Assembly (NCBI RefSeq): GCF_035712165.1
Contig: NZ_DASTBH010000122.1
Coordinates: forward strand, 10,709-74,708
Source of the DNA: DASYTH01 sp035712165
Lineage (GTDB): Bacteria; Actinomycetota; Actinomycetes; Mycobacteriales; Pseudonocardiaceae
DNA: 64,000 bases
Reading direction: 5' to 3'
Shown here piece after piece: positions 30,296 through 39,561 of the stretch. Below the pieces are notes generated by a model, which was not told the DNA's origin, did no database searches, and worked only from the letters and a program-made list of their open reading frames with translations. Each line of letters starts with the position of its first letter. The first letter of the stretch is position 1. Made by a program: the position numbers and the translations under genes.

Positions 30296-32122
30296 ATGCG
30301 TAAGAGGCCCGTGAACCCGGCTGATCAGGTCGGGTTTCACCGCCTACCCTGGGACGAATTCGACGAGCTCGCCCAGGGGCGGACCGGCGTCGGCACGGTG
30401 CTTCGGCTGCGTGAGGCGGAACGGAGCCGGCGTCTGCTGCTGCTCTGGGGGCTGGTAGAGGGGACCAGTAAGAATCCGGAATCCGCCGGTCCACTGCCCT
30501 CATTCGATGAGGCGTGGGAGTTGCTTTGCCGTGCGGAGGCGCGTTCACCGGCCGTCTTCAACGAGCTACTGTCGCATCCCTATACCGGGAGTTGGCTGGG
30601 CTACACGACCCGGCTCCTGATCAGTGGAACGGACGGCGTGTTTCCGCTATGGGTGCACTTGGGCCACCTGCATGCTCTCGCGGTTACAGTGGCGATCCGG
30701 TCCGGTATCGATTTCCAGATGGCCGTTCCGATGTGGTCGGGAAGGGTGATCCTGCCCGCGCTCGGTTCCGTTCAATTGACCGGTAGCCGCCAATGGTCCA
30801 CGGCCGACGTTCGCGGCGATAACGGTTGCGTGGATGTCAGTGGTGGCGCGGACCGGGTGCGCTTGCCGGATCCGCCGGACCTGGCAGCGCGAAGCTGGTG
30901 GCCGGTCCGCACCGTTGTCGCCCGGGAGGGATCGCACCGGCTCGTGGTGCGACTCGACGACGTCGACCCATACCGGGGCCTCTACGAGCCGATTCCCGCG
31001 CAGCGGCTGTCCACTGTGGAGTTCGATGCGTGGCGGCGGCTCCTCGAGGATGCCTGGCGGCTGGTCGTTGATCGCCTCCCGGATCTCGCCGACGCGCTGC
31101 CCGCGGGCCTGGACGCCATCGTGCCCAAGCCGAACGTGCCGTTCCGCAACCCCAGCGCGTCCACCGGAGAGGCCTTCGGGAGCGCGATCGTCGCCCGCCC
31201 AGGGGATGCCATCGAGCTGGCGGCCACGCTCATCCACGAGTTCCGGCACATCGTGCTCGGTGGCGTGTTGCACCTGATCGACCTCGATGACGACGACCCG
31301 CGGGAGTATCACTATGTGCCGTGGCGGGATGATCCGCGCCCGCTCGGGCGCGTGATCCAGGGCCTGTACGCCTTCGCCGGGGTCACCGCGTTCTGGCGAT
31401 CCCTCACCAGTGTCGAGGACCGGCCGCTGGCCCGGCGGGCCGCGTTCGAGTTCGCCTACTGGCGCGGGCAGACCTGGCGGGTCCTGACCGAGATTCGCAA
31501 CCACCCGAGCCTGACCCTGGCGGGCCGCAGATTTCTCGAAGGCATCGCATTCCAACTAGGCCCGTGGCGACGTGAGCCGGTAGCCGAGGACGTGGTCCGG
31601 CTCGCCGATGCGATCGCCGCGGACCACTATGCCGGCTGGCGAATTCGGCACCTGCGGCCCTCGGCCCGCATTGTCGGGGAACTGGCCCGGGCCTGGCTGG
31701 CCGGACACCCGCGTCCTGCCGGATTCGTACTCCCTCACGATCCGGAGCCGACTCCGGTGCCGGACGGAGCGTGGACACACGCGCGTACGGACCTGATCCG
31801 GCTCACCGTCACCGACCCGAACCGGCTCAAACTGTCCCCGGAGCTACCGCAGGCGTCGTCGGCCGATCGTGCCCTTGCCAGCGGCAGGCTGGCCGAGGCT
31901 GCACGCGGATACCAGGCCGAACTGACGGCGGACCCGGACCTGCCTTCGGCATGGGTGGGTCTCGGTCTCGCGCTGCACGCGCAGGGAACCAGCCTCGCGG
32001 CGCGTGCCCTGCTCCATCACCCAGAACTGGTCCGCTGTGTGCACCGTGCTCTGCGGGCCGAGGCCGGGCAGGTTCCGAGCCCCCGCGCCCTCGCCGCGTG
32101 GATCGGGCAGTTCGCCGGCTGA
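30296..32122 (+). CDS. HExxH-motif peptide-modification protein (aKG-HExxH-type beta-hydroxylase family)
   Basis: 608 residues. The metal motif HEFRHIVLGGV lies at residues 314-324 and is preceded by GDAIELAATLI; NPSASTGEAFGSAIVARPG before it and YVPWRDDPRPLGRVIQGLYAFAGVTAFWRSL after it are family blocks. This is the HEXXH-motif protein of FxSxx-COOH systems, now described as 2-oxoglutarate-type peptide beta-hydroxylase. The C-terminal part (about 520-590) has a TPR-like ADRALASGRLAEAARGYQAELTADPDLPSAWVGLGLALHAQG. The start at 30296 has only a weak ribosome site. It is convergent with the TPR/NTPase gene, 26 bases apart. Confidence 0.8.
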   Translation: MRKRPVNPADQVGFHRLPWDEFDELAQGRTGVGTVLRLREAERSRRLLLLWGLVEGTSKNPESAGPLPSFDEAWELLCRAEARSPAVFNELLSHPYTGSWLGYTTRLLISGTDGVFPLWVHLGHLHALAVTVAIRSGIDFQMAVPMWSGRVILPALGSVQLTGSRQWSTADVRGDNGCVDVSGGADRVRLPDPPDLAARSWWPVRTVVAREGSHRLVVRLDDVDPYRGLYEPIPAQRLSTVEFDAWRRLLEDAWRLVVDRLPDLADALPAGLDAIVPKPNVPFRNPSASTGEAFGSAIVARPGDAIELAATLIHEFRHIVLGGVLHLIDLDDDDPREYHYVPWRDDPRPLGRVIQGLYAFAGVTAFWRSLTSVEDRPLARRAAFEFAYWRGQTWRVLTEIRNHPSLTLAGRRFLEGIAFQLGPWRREPVAEDVVRLADAIAADHYAGWRIRHLRPSARIVGELARAWLAGHPRPAGFVLPHDPEPTPVPDGAWTHARTDLIRLTVTDPNRLKLSPELPQASSADRALASGRLAEAARGYQAELTADPDLPSAWVGLGLALHAQGTSLAARALLHHPELVRCVHRALRAEAGQVPSPRALAAWIGQFAG

Positions 32123-32148
32123 CCTGGGGGCGGGACAGAAATTTGCCG

Positions 32149-35100
32149 CTACATCAACATGGGATCGATGTCGCAGTTGGCGCGGGCAGCTTCGGCCGCC
32201 GCGATGGTGGCCGGATGCCTGTCGCCGAGAACTTTGCGATAGGTGGCGGTGGCTTCCTTTGCACGTGCCTGGGCGTCCTTGGTCCGGCCAACGGCGCGCA
32301 GGTCGATGCTCAGGTTGAGCAGTGCCGCGATCGTCGTGGGGTGGTCGTTGCCGAGCACGCGACCGGCCCGATCGACGCTTTCCTCATCGAGGACGCCCGC
32401 CGCCTCGGCCTCGCCAAGATCGATGAGGTCACTGGCCAGATTGATCGCCGCGACCACCGCATAGGGGTGGTCCGGACCCACCCTCGCGCGAAGCTGTTCC
32501 AGTGCGCGCTCGTCCAGTTCCCGTGCGCCGGCGGTGTCACCGAGCAACCGCAACGCCACGGCCAGGTCCACCATCGCCCCGAGAGTGTGCGGGTGATGCT
32601 CGCCCAGGATGCGGCGGTACCGCTCGAAGGTCTCCTCGCCCAGTTTTCGCGCCGCACGAAGGTCGCCCGAATGCCGAAGGTCGATCGAGTGCGCGAGCGC
32701 GGCCGCCATCGTGGTGGGGTGATCGTCGCCGTACCGAATCTGAAACTGGCGTAGCGCGGGTCCGGACAGGGGTAGTGCACGCGGGTGGTCGCCGTCCTTG
32801 CGGATGGCCACGGCAAGCAGGAACGAGGTGGTCCAGGTATCGATATGGTCCTCGCCGTACCGCTGCCACATGATGTCGACGAGCTTCTGCTGCTCGGCCC
32901 TGGCCCACAGGTACTCGCCGGCCTCGCGCCGGTCCACGATCGTCGCGCCGTACACGCTCAGGGTTCGTGGGTGGTGTAGGCCGAGAACCTCGATCCTTCT
33001 CCGGTGCGTGTCCGCGTCCCACTGGGCCGCGGCCCGGTAGTCACCGGACAACCGCAGGCTCAGCGCGTGCTGGTAGGCGGCGTTGAGCGTTTCCGGATCG
33101 TCAGGCCCGAACAGCTTGCGGGCCTTCTCGTGGATTTCCTCGGTCAGCTTCCGGGACGCGGCGAAGTCGCCCTGGGCCCGCAGATCGATGGCCACGAGAC
33201 CCTGAGCGCTCAGAGTCTCTTCGCTGGTCTCGCCGGATGCCTCGATGCGCAGTTTGAGGGTGCGTTTGTTCAGGTCGGCGGCTTCGGCGTACCGGCCAAC
33301 CCCCCAGAGGTACAGGCCCAGCCGGGAGGCGACGTCCATCGTCTGCGGGTGCGACTGGCCGAGCTTGGCGGTGAACCCCTCCAGAGCGCGCTGGGCGAGC
33401 GTGGTCGCTTCCTCGTGGTCGCCCCACTGGAAGAGATACCGCATGAGGTTGATGACCAGTTGACGGGCCCAGCTGTCGTCGCAGTCGATGACGTCGGCGG
33501 CGTAGGCATGCGGCAGCAGTTCCCGGTAGCGCGGCCAATGCCGGCTTGACTCCGGATCGTTCGGGTCCAGGTTGGCAAGAAGCTGGTGTGCTCCGTGCCG
33601 CATCTGTGCCTGCAGCTGGGGTGAGGTGACCCGGTTGCGCAACACCAGCTGGACGAGTCGGTGCAGCTGAATGGTGTTGTTGCCGTGGTCGATCTTTGCC
33701 AGTCCATACCGGTTGATGTCCCGGATTGCGCGGGCGAGCTGCATCGGGTCCCGGAGCGCGACATCCAGTTCGGGGGAGATGGCGATGCCCCGCACGCCGG
33801 TGAACAGGTCGCGCGTGATCGGGTCAGGTGAGAAGAAGGCACACAGATGCAGAATGTGGTGGGCGGCCGTGTTGCGCCGGAGCAGCTCATCGAACGATAC
33901 GTTCCAGGCCGCCGCAACCGAAAGCTCGTAGTCCTGCGGCGCGGAGGTGTCCAGAATCTCGGCGACCTTCTCGTCGAACAGTCGCAGGTATTCCTGCACC
34001 TGCATGCCGGTCTCGGCGCGCCAGGCGGCGGCCTGCTCGATCGCGAGTGGCAGGTCGCCCAGTTTCTCTGCCAATAGGTCGGCTTCGCTGTCGCTGATTT
34101 CCGGCCCACGCCGGCGCAGCAACTCGATGCTTTCCTCGCGGCGGAATACCGACACTTCGAGCGGGCGGGCGATGCCGGCCCAGTCGGGATTACGGGATGT
34201 GATGAGGATCTCGCCCGGACCGTTGCTGGGAAAGAATGGCCGGACTGTCTCCGGGCTTTCGGCCGCATCGAAGACCAGGAGCCATCTTCGGAACGGCTGA
34301 CCCACCCGGAGTGCTTCCCGGACCGCGGGAACGGCCGTGCTGGCTTCGGCATGGCCCGATAGTCGCAATTGCCTGGCCAGTTCGGTGAGCCCGGCCCTGA
34401 TCTGAGTCGGCTCCGCGGCCGGAATCCACCAGATGACATCGTAATCCCGCAGGTGGCGATAGATGTACTCGACCGCCATCTGTGTCTTTCCGATTCCGCC
34501 CATTCCGTGCAATGCGGCAGGCAACACGGCGGTAGTGCCGCCAGCCGTCAATCTTTGGCTCAAATTGTCGAGCAGGTCCGCTCTTCCGGTAAAATTTGGG
34601 TTACGCGGGGGGACGTTCCCCCAGATGGGTGGGACCTCGTCCGCGTGCCGCTCGCGCGACCTTCCAACACCCAATGCGGAAGCCGGGGGACCGGCATAAG
34701 GGTCGGGTGTCTCCGACGTGCTCGGCAGGGGCTCCAACGGCGGTCGGGAGTCCTCGGGGACCACCGTCGGTTCGCTTGGCGCGCTCGTCTGATTCACAGG
34801 CGACATTGTGGCAGGGGAGTCAATAGTCGGCCCGTCAAGCCGGCGGGCGCGCGGGAGATATGGCCCGGTCAGGGCGCGCAGGACGATTTGCTCGTGCTGA
34901 ACTTCCTTGAGCGTCGTTGTGGCGATGTCCGGATCCGGCGCGTTGTCCGGCTCCGCGATGGCGTCCCGCAGACGAGTCAGGCCGTGATGCCGGCCGGCGA
35001 AGCAGGCCGCAGCCACGCGAACGGCTGCGGCGGTGTCGGAGCGACGGCAGCCAGCGAGGAGTTTTTCTCTTATCGGGTTGGGAATATCGAACGAGAGCGC

Positions 35101-36477
35101 ATCCCAGGTGGACATTTTACTGTGGGTGTTCACCGGGTGGAGCAGGCCGCTGGTGAAAACCTCCGCGATATGTTCTGGGCCGGCTTCCGGAATCAGCTGT
35201 GCTTGGAGGTGCCGGGCGACGGTCAGGCTGACCGGAACGGCGGCGAGGAGGGTGGCGAGCCGAAATGCCGGTGCAGACGCCGATCCGCGGAATTCGTCAA
35301 CCTGTTGCACCAGCGATATCTCGGAAAGGGGTTCGTCCGCGGCACTGCTGACCGTCGGTACATCTTGCGCAAGCAGTACTGGGCCAACGCGTTGATGATT
35401 GGTGTTCATCAGTAGTCCGGCCCACCACCGCAGCCAGCGGGGCCGCAGTTCCAGGACGGGGACGGGAATGCCTGTGTGATCAATATCCGGGGCATCGCCG
35501 TCAAGCCAGGTATCCAACCGTTCCCAGGTCCATCGCTTGTTCGGTTGCAGTTTCCTGGTCGCTCTCAGCCGGGCGGAATACACCGGAAGACCGACCCGCT
35601 GCCACAGGCGTTGCGGAAGCAGGTTGAGCACGGCGACCGGCATGACCTGTCCGCAGGCGGTCAGCAGTGGTCCGGCAAGCCCCTGGCGCCAGCAGGGGGC
35701 GACACCGTCGGTCACCACCATGACGATTCGGCGGCCGGAAGGATCCAGCAGTTCGGAAGGGCTCCTGACCGCTGCGCCGGCGGTGGCGCCGCGAAGCGTC
35801 GGTGGGACGGCCGGACCGGATTCGGGCGCGGTGGTGTCGAGCAGCCGGACCCGGATCGTTCGAAACGCGCCCACCTGTTCCAGCAAGGCGATGAAAGCCG
35901 CGAGCCGGTGGCGCCACAACGCCATCGAGGGGCCGTCATCGACAACCAGGGTCAGGTCGAGGAACCGTTCGGTCTCGGGTCTGATCTCCGGCCACCACAG
36001 CCCGTCCTCGGCCGCGCGTTCGGCGGTGGCCACCTCGTCCAGAACCACGGCGTCTGGCCGCCAGGACCGCACCGTGCTTTTGAGCGGCCGTAGCGCCCGA
36101 ATCACCCCAAGAGCGTCGGGCACCGTGGTGTTACCCGACAGGTTGGCCGGGCTGGGTAGCCGAAACAGGGGTGATGTCGCGGGTTGGCCGTCGGGGACGG
36201 GTTGTTCCGGCGCGGGGTCGGTCCCCGTCGCGGGTCCAGCCTCGGGCGGCGGAGCCGCTGAATCGGGCCGTTCGCCGGCCCCAACCGGCTCCGGCTGGGG
36301 CGTTGGCGGGTCCGCGGGCATCCGGTGCGTGGCCTGAGCCGGGCCGGGCTCCGGGCCTGGTCCGGTGACGGCTGTGAGCCACAGCGCATCGGCGAGTTCC
36401 CACGGATGCAGATCCGTGGCTGCTAGGCGGTCGGCACTCTCGCGGTCCGGGTCCGGCCGGTCTGACGTCGTGCCCAC
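32149..36477 (-). CDS. fxsT: FxSxx-COOH system TPR protein: SAV_2336-like + NB-ARC + TPR
   Basis: 1442 residues. The N-terminus has a Pro-rich linker and then a SAV_2336/vWA-like domain (FLDLTLVVDDGPSMALWRHRL near 175-195, with a degenerate DxSxS site; VMVVTDGVAP). About 600-965 is an NB-ARC-type NTPase (NFTGRADLLDNLSQRL; Walker A HGMGGIGKTQMAVEY near 657; RRWLLVFDAAE). About 965-1442 carries kinesin-light-chain-type TPRs (LGLYLWGVGRYAEAADLNKRTLKLR, LAHSIDLRHSGDLRAARKLGEETFERYRRILGEHHPHTL). The GTG at 36477 follows the MoxR stop by one base. NTP-driven STAND-type proteins of this kind are sensors or switches in conflict and peptide systems. The gene symbol follows current family naming and is tentative. 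Confidence 0.8.
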   Translation of the reverse strand: MGTTSDRPDPDRESADRLAATDLHPWELADALWLTAVTGPGPEPGPAQATHRMPADPPTPQPEPVGAGERPDSAAPPPEAGPATGTDPAPEQPVPDGQPATSPLFRLPSPANLSGNTTVPDALGVIRALRPLKSTVRSWRPDAVVLDEVATAERAAEDGLWWPEIRPETERFLDLTLVVDDGPSMALWRHRLAAFIALLEQVGAFRTIRVRLLDTTAPESGPAVPPTLRGATAGAAVRSPSELLDPSGRRIVMVVTDGVAPCWRQGLAGPLLTACGQVMPVAVLNLLPQRLWQRVGLPVYSARLRATRKLQPNKRWTWERLDTWLDGDAPDIDHTGIPVPVLELRPRWLRWWAGLLMNTNHQRVGPVLLAQDVPTVSSAADEPLSEISLVQQVDEFRGSASAPAFRLATLLAAVPVSLTVARHLQAQLIPEAGPEHIAEVFTSGLLHPVNTHSKMSTWDALSFDIPNPIREKLLAGCRRSDTAAAVRVAAACFAGRHHGLTRLRDAIAEPDNAPDPDIATTTLKEVQHEQIVLRALTGPYLPRARRLDGPTIDSPATMSPVNQTSAPSEPTVVPEDSRPPLEPLPSTSETPDPYAGPPASALGVGRSRERHADEVPPIWGNVPPRNPNFTGRADLLDNLSQRLTAGGTTAVLPAALHGMGGIGKTQMAVEYIYRHLRDYDVIWWIPAAEPTQIRAGLTELARQLRLSGHAEASTAVPAVREALRVGQPFRRWLLVFDAAESPETVRPFFPSNGPGEILITSRNPDWAGIARPLEVSVFRREESIELLRRRGPEISDSEADLLAEKLGDLPLAIEQAAAWRAETGMQVQEYLRLFDEKVAEILDTSAPQDYELSVAAAWNVSFDELLRRNTAAHHILHLCAFFSPDPITRDLFTGVRGIAISPELDVALRDPMQLARAIRDINRYGLAKIDHGNNTIQLHRLVQLVLRNRVTSPQLQAQMRHGAHQLLANLDPNDPESSRHWPRYRELLPHAYAADVIDCDDSWARQLVINLMRYLFQWGDHEEATTLAQRALEGFTAKLGQSHPQTMDVASRLGLYLWGVGRYAEAADLNKRTLKLRIEASGETSEETLSAQGLVAIDLRAQGDFAASRKLTEEIHEKARKLFGPDDPETLNAAYQHALSLRLSGDYRAAAQWDADTHRRRIEVLGLHHPRTLSVYGATIVDRREAGEYLWARAEQQKLVDIMWQRYGEDHIDTWTTSFLLAVAIRKDGDHPRALPLSGPALRQFQIRYGDDHPTTMAAALAHSIDLRHSGDLRAARKLGEETFERYRRILGEHHPHTLGAMVDLAVALRLLGDTAGARELDERALEQLRARVGPDHPYAVVAAINLASDLIDLGEAEAAGVLDEESVDRAGRVLGNDHPTTIAALLNLSIDLRAVGRTKDAQARAKEATATYRKVLGDRHPATIAAAEAARANCDIDPMLM

Positions 36478-36478
36478 G

Positions 36479-37579
36479 TCACCGCACCGGGTCGTGATCG
36501 AGCCTGCGCCACAGGGCGTTGATGAGATGCGGCCAGGTCGGGTCGCTCTCGCTGTAGGCGCCCGAGGTGGCGAGGTACACCGCGTCGAGCAGGCGATCGG
36601 CGGGCAGGCCGCCGCTGGTCGCGCTCCGCTCCACGAACTCGGCCACCAGGCGGTCCCGGTGTTCGCCGCGCTCGTCGAGCACATGGTTGGCAACCATGGC
36701 CGCGAGCATGTTGGCGTCCGGATCGCGCATTTCAAGGCGCAGGCACCGGCGGAGGAACGCCTCAGGAAATTCCCGCTCGCCATTGCTGGTAATGACGATC
36801 AGTGGAAATTCGCGACAACGCACCCGGCCATCGCGGATGACGGCCGTTCGTCCGGGATCGGAGGTGAATACCTCCACTTCTCGACTCCGGCTACGAATTC
36901 TTTCCAGCTCGTCAATGACGAACTCGCCGTCCTCCAGCGCACCGAGGAGATCATTCGGTAGGTCTGCCTCGCTCTTGTCCAGCTCATCGATGAGAAGCAC
37001 CCGGGGCAGCTTGGTGGGCAGCAACGCGGTGCCCAGTGGGCCGAGCCGGATGAATTCCCCGACGGACTGTTCCGTTGCCGGCGGACCGGTGTTGCCGGCC
37101 AGGCGGGCGGCGGTCGCCTGCGCCCGGCCGATGGCGTCGTACCCGTACTGGCCGTTCTTCAGCGTGGTGTGGCTGGTGATGGGCCAACGCAGCACCCGCC
37201 CCAGCCGTAACTCCCTGGCGATCTGCCAGGCCAGGCTGGACTTGCGGGTGCCGGGACGTCCGGTGACCAGCAGCGGCCTGCGCAGATACAGCGCCGCGTT
37301 CACCATGTTCACTTCGTGGGTGTCGACGTCGCGCTCGGTCAGATGGCACTCCACACCGAGCCGGCGGTCCTCGTCGCCGTCGTCCTCGGGTGGTGTGTCG
37401 GTGTCCGGCAATGGCCCGCCCCGGAACTTCCGCCAGGGCGGTGGGGGCGGCAGCAGTTCGGCCAGGGCAATGTCGTGTATGGGTCGCCCCGTGCCGCGGT
37501 AGATCCACCAGTCCGGCGTGACAACGGGGGGAGCGCGCCACTCCAGTCGGTCCCCGTCGGTGCGATCATTTGCGCTCAT
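36479..37579 (-). CDS. MoxR-type AAA ATPase with altered P-loop
   Basis: 366 residues. The N-terminal region has WWIYRGTGRP and a Pro-rich stretch. Walker A reads LLVTGRPGTRKSSLAW (about 135-150), where the glycine before the lysine of GxxGxGKS is Arg. Walker B is intact (VLLIDELDKSEADLPNDLLGALEDGEF), as is the sensor-like VITSNGEREFPEAFLRRCLR. MoxR ATPases usually pair with vWA proteins; here the partner is the SAV_2336-type gene directly downstream, which starts one base after the stop. Whether the altered P-loop still hydrolyses ATP is an open question. Confidence 0.83.
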   Translation of the reverse strand: MSANDRTDGDRLEWRAPPVVTPDWWIYRGTGRPIHDIALAELLPPPPPWRKFRGGPLPDTDTPPEDDGDEDRRLGVECHLTERDVDTHEVNMVNAALYLRRPLLVTGRPGTRKSSLAWQIARELRLGRVLRWPITSHTTLKNGQYGYDAIGRAQATAARLAGNTGPPATEQSVGEFIRLGPLGTALLPTKLPRVLLIDELDKSEADLPNDLLGALEDGEFVIDELERIRSRSREVEVFTSDPGRTAVIRDGRVRCREFPLIVITSNGEREFPEAFLRRCLRLEMRDPDANMLAAMVANHVLDERGEHRDRLVAEFVERSATSGGLPADRLLDAVYLATSGAYSESDPTWPHLINALWRRLDHDPVR

Positions 37580-37601
37580 CACGATTCCCCTCCGGCAGCT
37601 G

Positions 37602-39389
37602 CTACATTGCTGACCGGCCGAAGACGACCAGGCGGGTAGGATCGTCCCACAACAGTACCAGATTCTTGGTGATGTCGACGTTTGTGTCTTCGGACAATTG
37701 CATGAATGATCGTCGGCGAGACATCTGCGTCCTTGTTGGTAAGTCGGCCAATCCGTCCTCTTCGAGGAGCAACTCGACAACTTTCCGCAAATCCGCGCCG
37801 GACGCCTCGGCATGCCAGATCACGACCGGCAGACCTGAATGCAGAGCTGCGGTCAGCTCGTCAAACCCGCCTTCGCTCAGCGGTTCCGGGCCGGGAGCCG
37901 CGCTGAGCACGGCGGAGACCCATTCCGGATCACTCAGGACCGCATCGATTCGATGCGGAAAGTCGGTGTCCGCAGGACGGCAATAGTGCACCCGGGCGGC
38001 GGAAGGATCCTGTTGCAATGATTGCCAACGATCCCGCCAGGCCCGGTGCAAACGCCGCGAGCTCATGCGCTCGAGTGACCGGAGCACGATGGGATAGTCC
38101 AGGCAAAGGGGGCGGGGGCTGCCAGAGTCGTGGTGCTTGCGCCAGAGATGGACCTGCAGATGCAGCAGCGACCGCGGCAGCACGATCTCCAACGCTACCG
38201 AGGCGTTCTGGTCAGCCCACGCTTCCTCGGCTTCGACCACCACCCGATCGACGTCATATTCGACCCGGTCCTCGGTGGTGACGCCACCCTCGCTGCGGGT
38301 CGGCGGCCAGGTGCCCGGATCGTCCTGGCGCCAGTACGACAGGTGGTAACGCGTGGAGTCGAGCCGATCCGGCTCCAGCGCGATCATCAGATGCAGCCGG
38401 GGAGCCGGCGGAATCGGAACGGCGTTGTTTCGCCGGGTTTGCAGCGCTTCCACCAACCGCAGCTGGACGGCCTGGGTGTCGATCCATTCGGTGAGCCGGG
38501 CCCTGGCGACCGGATCGAGCTGCTCGCACAGCAGCACCAGGAAGTACAGAGCGGGGGGAACTCCGTCAGGCTGGGCGTTGACGTCGGTGAGATCGCGGAA
38601 GATTTCCCAGGCATCGTTCGAGGTCGGGATCGGTATCGTGGGACCGGCCGCCTTGCGCACGACCGTTGGCACATGCCGCACCGGTATTCCGGTGAGTAGG
38701 CCGCGCAGATGTTCCAGGACCGCGGCCGGCCACAGGTCCAGCACCTCGTCTCCGGACCGGGGCTGCGGGAGCCGCGACGCGCGGACGGCTACCCCCGGGC
38801 CCATCGGTTGCACGTCCGGCAGCCGCAGCCAGGCTTCGGCCTTCAGGTTCTTGACCTCTACCGGGATTCGCCGGTACGCCGCCGGAAACGCCGCCGGGTC
38901 CTGGAGGATGACTTCGCGGTAGAACGAGTCCGACGCGATGTAGGCGACCACGCCGGCGGACCCGCGAAGAGCGGACTTCGCGGCAGCCGCATCCACGATG
39001 CGCGCCGCGAAGTTGATCGCGGGACTGTCCGCTCCGTGCCTGGTTGTTCGTACGTCACCGGCATGCAACGCAACCCGGAGCTGGATGGCCGTCTTCACCG
39101 AGTGCAGATCGTTGAACCGGTGCAGCCCGGCCACCAACCGGTTGGGCAGCCGGTCGACCAATCTGATCTTGGGTACCGACGGCGGGATCAGGATGAGGAC
39201 TCCGTCACCGCGGTCGTGCCGCTCGCACGATCGCCACGGGATCGCGGATTCGGCGAATGCCTTGCTCAGCACCTGATACATGCCCTTGTGCATCTCTGCG
39301 TGGTCGGCGGCGGTTCGTGCCGGATCGGTGAAGTTACTCATGTCAACGAGCAGGATCGTCCTGTGTCGTGCCGACGCCGCCTCCGGCAC
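37602..39389 (-). CDS. Nucleotide-cyclase-homology / VMAP-C-like protein
   Basis: 595 residues from the GTG at 39389, with GGGGAGG six bases upstream. Residues 1-180 resemble a class III nucleotide-cyclase fold: HRTILLVDMSNFTDPARTAADH, RHDRGDGVLILIP (the two metal-Asp positions), and IQLRVALHAGDVRTTRHG. The middle (DAWEIFRDLTDVNAQPDGVPPALYFLVLLCEQLD) and the rest (LHLMIALEPDRLDSTRYHLSYWRQDDP, ALEIVLPRSLLHLQVHLWRKHH, DYPIVLRSLERM) look like VMAP middle and C domains, the third partner of vWA-MoxR-VMAP conflict systems. It lies 22 bases upstream of the MoxR gene in the same operon. The function of its N-terminal domain, catalytic or sensing, is not evident. Confidence 0.72.
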   Translation of the reverse strand: MPEAASARHRTILLVDMSNFTDPARTAADHAEMHKGMYQVLSKAFAESAIPWRSCERHDRGDGVLILIPPSVPKIRLVDRLPNRLVAGLHRFNDLHSVKTAIQLRVALHAGDVRTTRHGADSPAINFAARIVDAAAAKSALRGSAGVVAYIASDSFYREVILQDPAAFPAAYRRIPVEVKNLKAEAWLRLPDVQPMGPGVAVRASRLPQPRSGDEVLDLWPAAVLEHLRGLLTGIPVRHVPTVVRKAAGPTIPIPTSNDAWEIFRDLTDVNAQPDGVPPALYFLVLLCEQLDPVARARLTEWIDTQAVQLRLVEALQTRRNNAVPIPPAPRLHLMIALEPDRLDSTRYHLSYWRQDDPGTWPPTRSEGGVTTEDRVEYDVDRVVVEAEEAWADQNASVALEIVLPRSLLHLQVHLWRKHHDSGSPRPLCLDYPIVLRSLERMSSRRLHRAWRDRWQSLQQDPSAARVHYCRPADTDFPHRIDAVLSDPEWVSAVLSAAPGPEPLSEGGFDELTAALHSGLPVVIWHAEASGADLRKVVELLLEEDGLADLPTRTQMSRRRSFMQLSEDTNVDITKNLVLLWDDPTRLVVFGRSAM

Positions 39390-39561
39390 AAGCCACCTCC
39401 CCAACACACCGGCGGCCGGGTCAGTCGGCCATGCCGCCGTTTGATTATGTGGCGGCGCTGCCGGACAGCACAGCACCACCGGTATCGTCAGGTAAAAGGG
39501 TGACTGGTTTCCGGCGCCTACTGTGTTGCTTTTGACACGGATATGCCCAGAATCGACACGA
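39390..39561. other. 172-base gap between the VMAP operon and the ESX-type operon
   Basis: It holds the upstream region of the VMAP gene, whose GGGGAGG ribosome site is at its edge, and the tail of the lipase-like gene. TTGACA occurs at 39534-39539 on the plus strand but has no suitable -10 box. I see no other feature. Confidence 0.3.

Noticed and set aside
30081..39389. A radical SAM FxsB gene
   Set aside because: None of the proteins read in this region shows a CxxxCxxC motif, and no gap is large enough for a second enzyme of about 400 residues.
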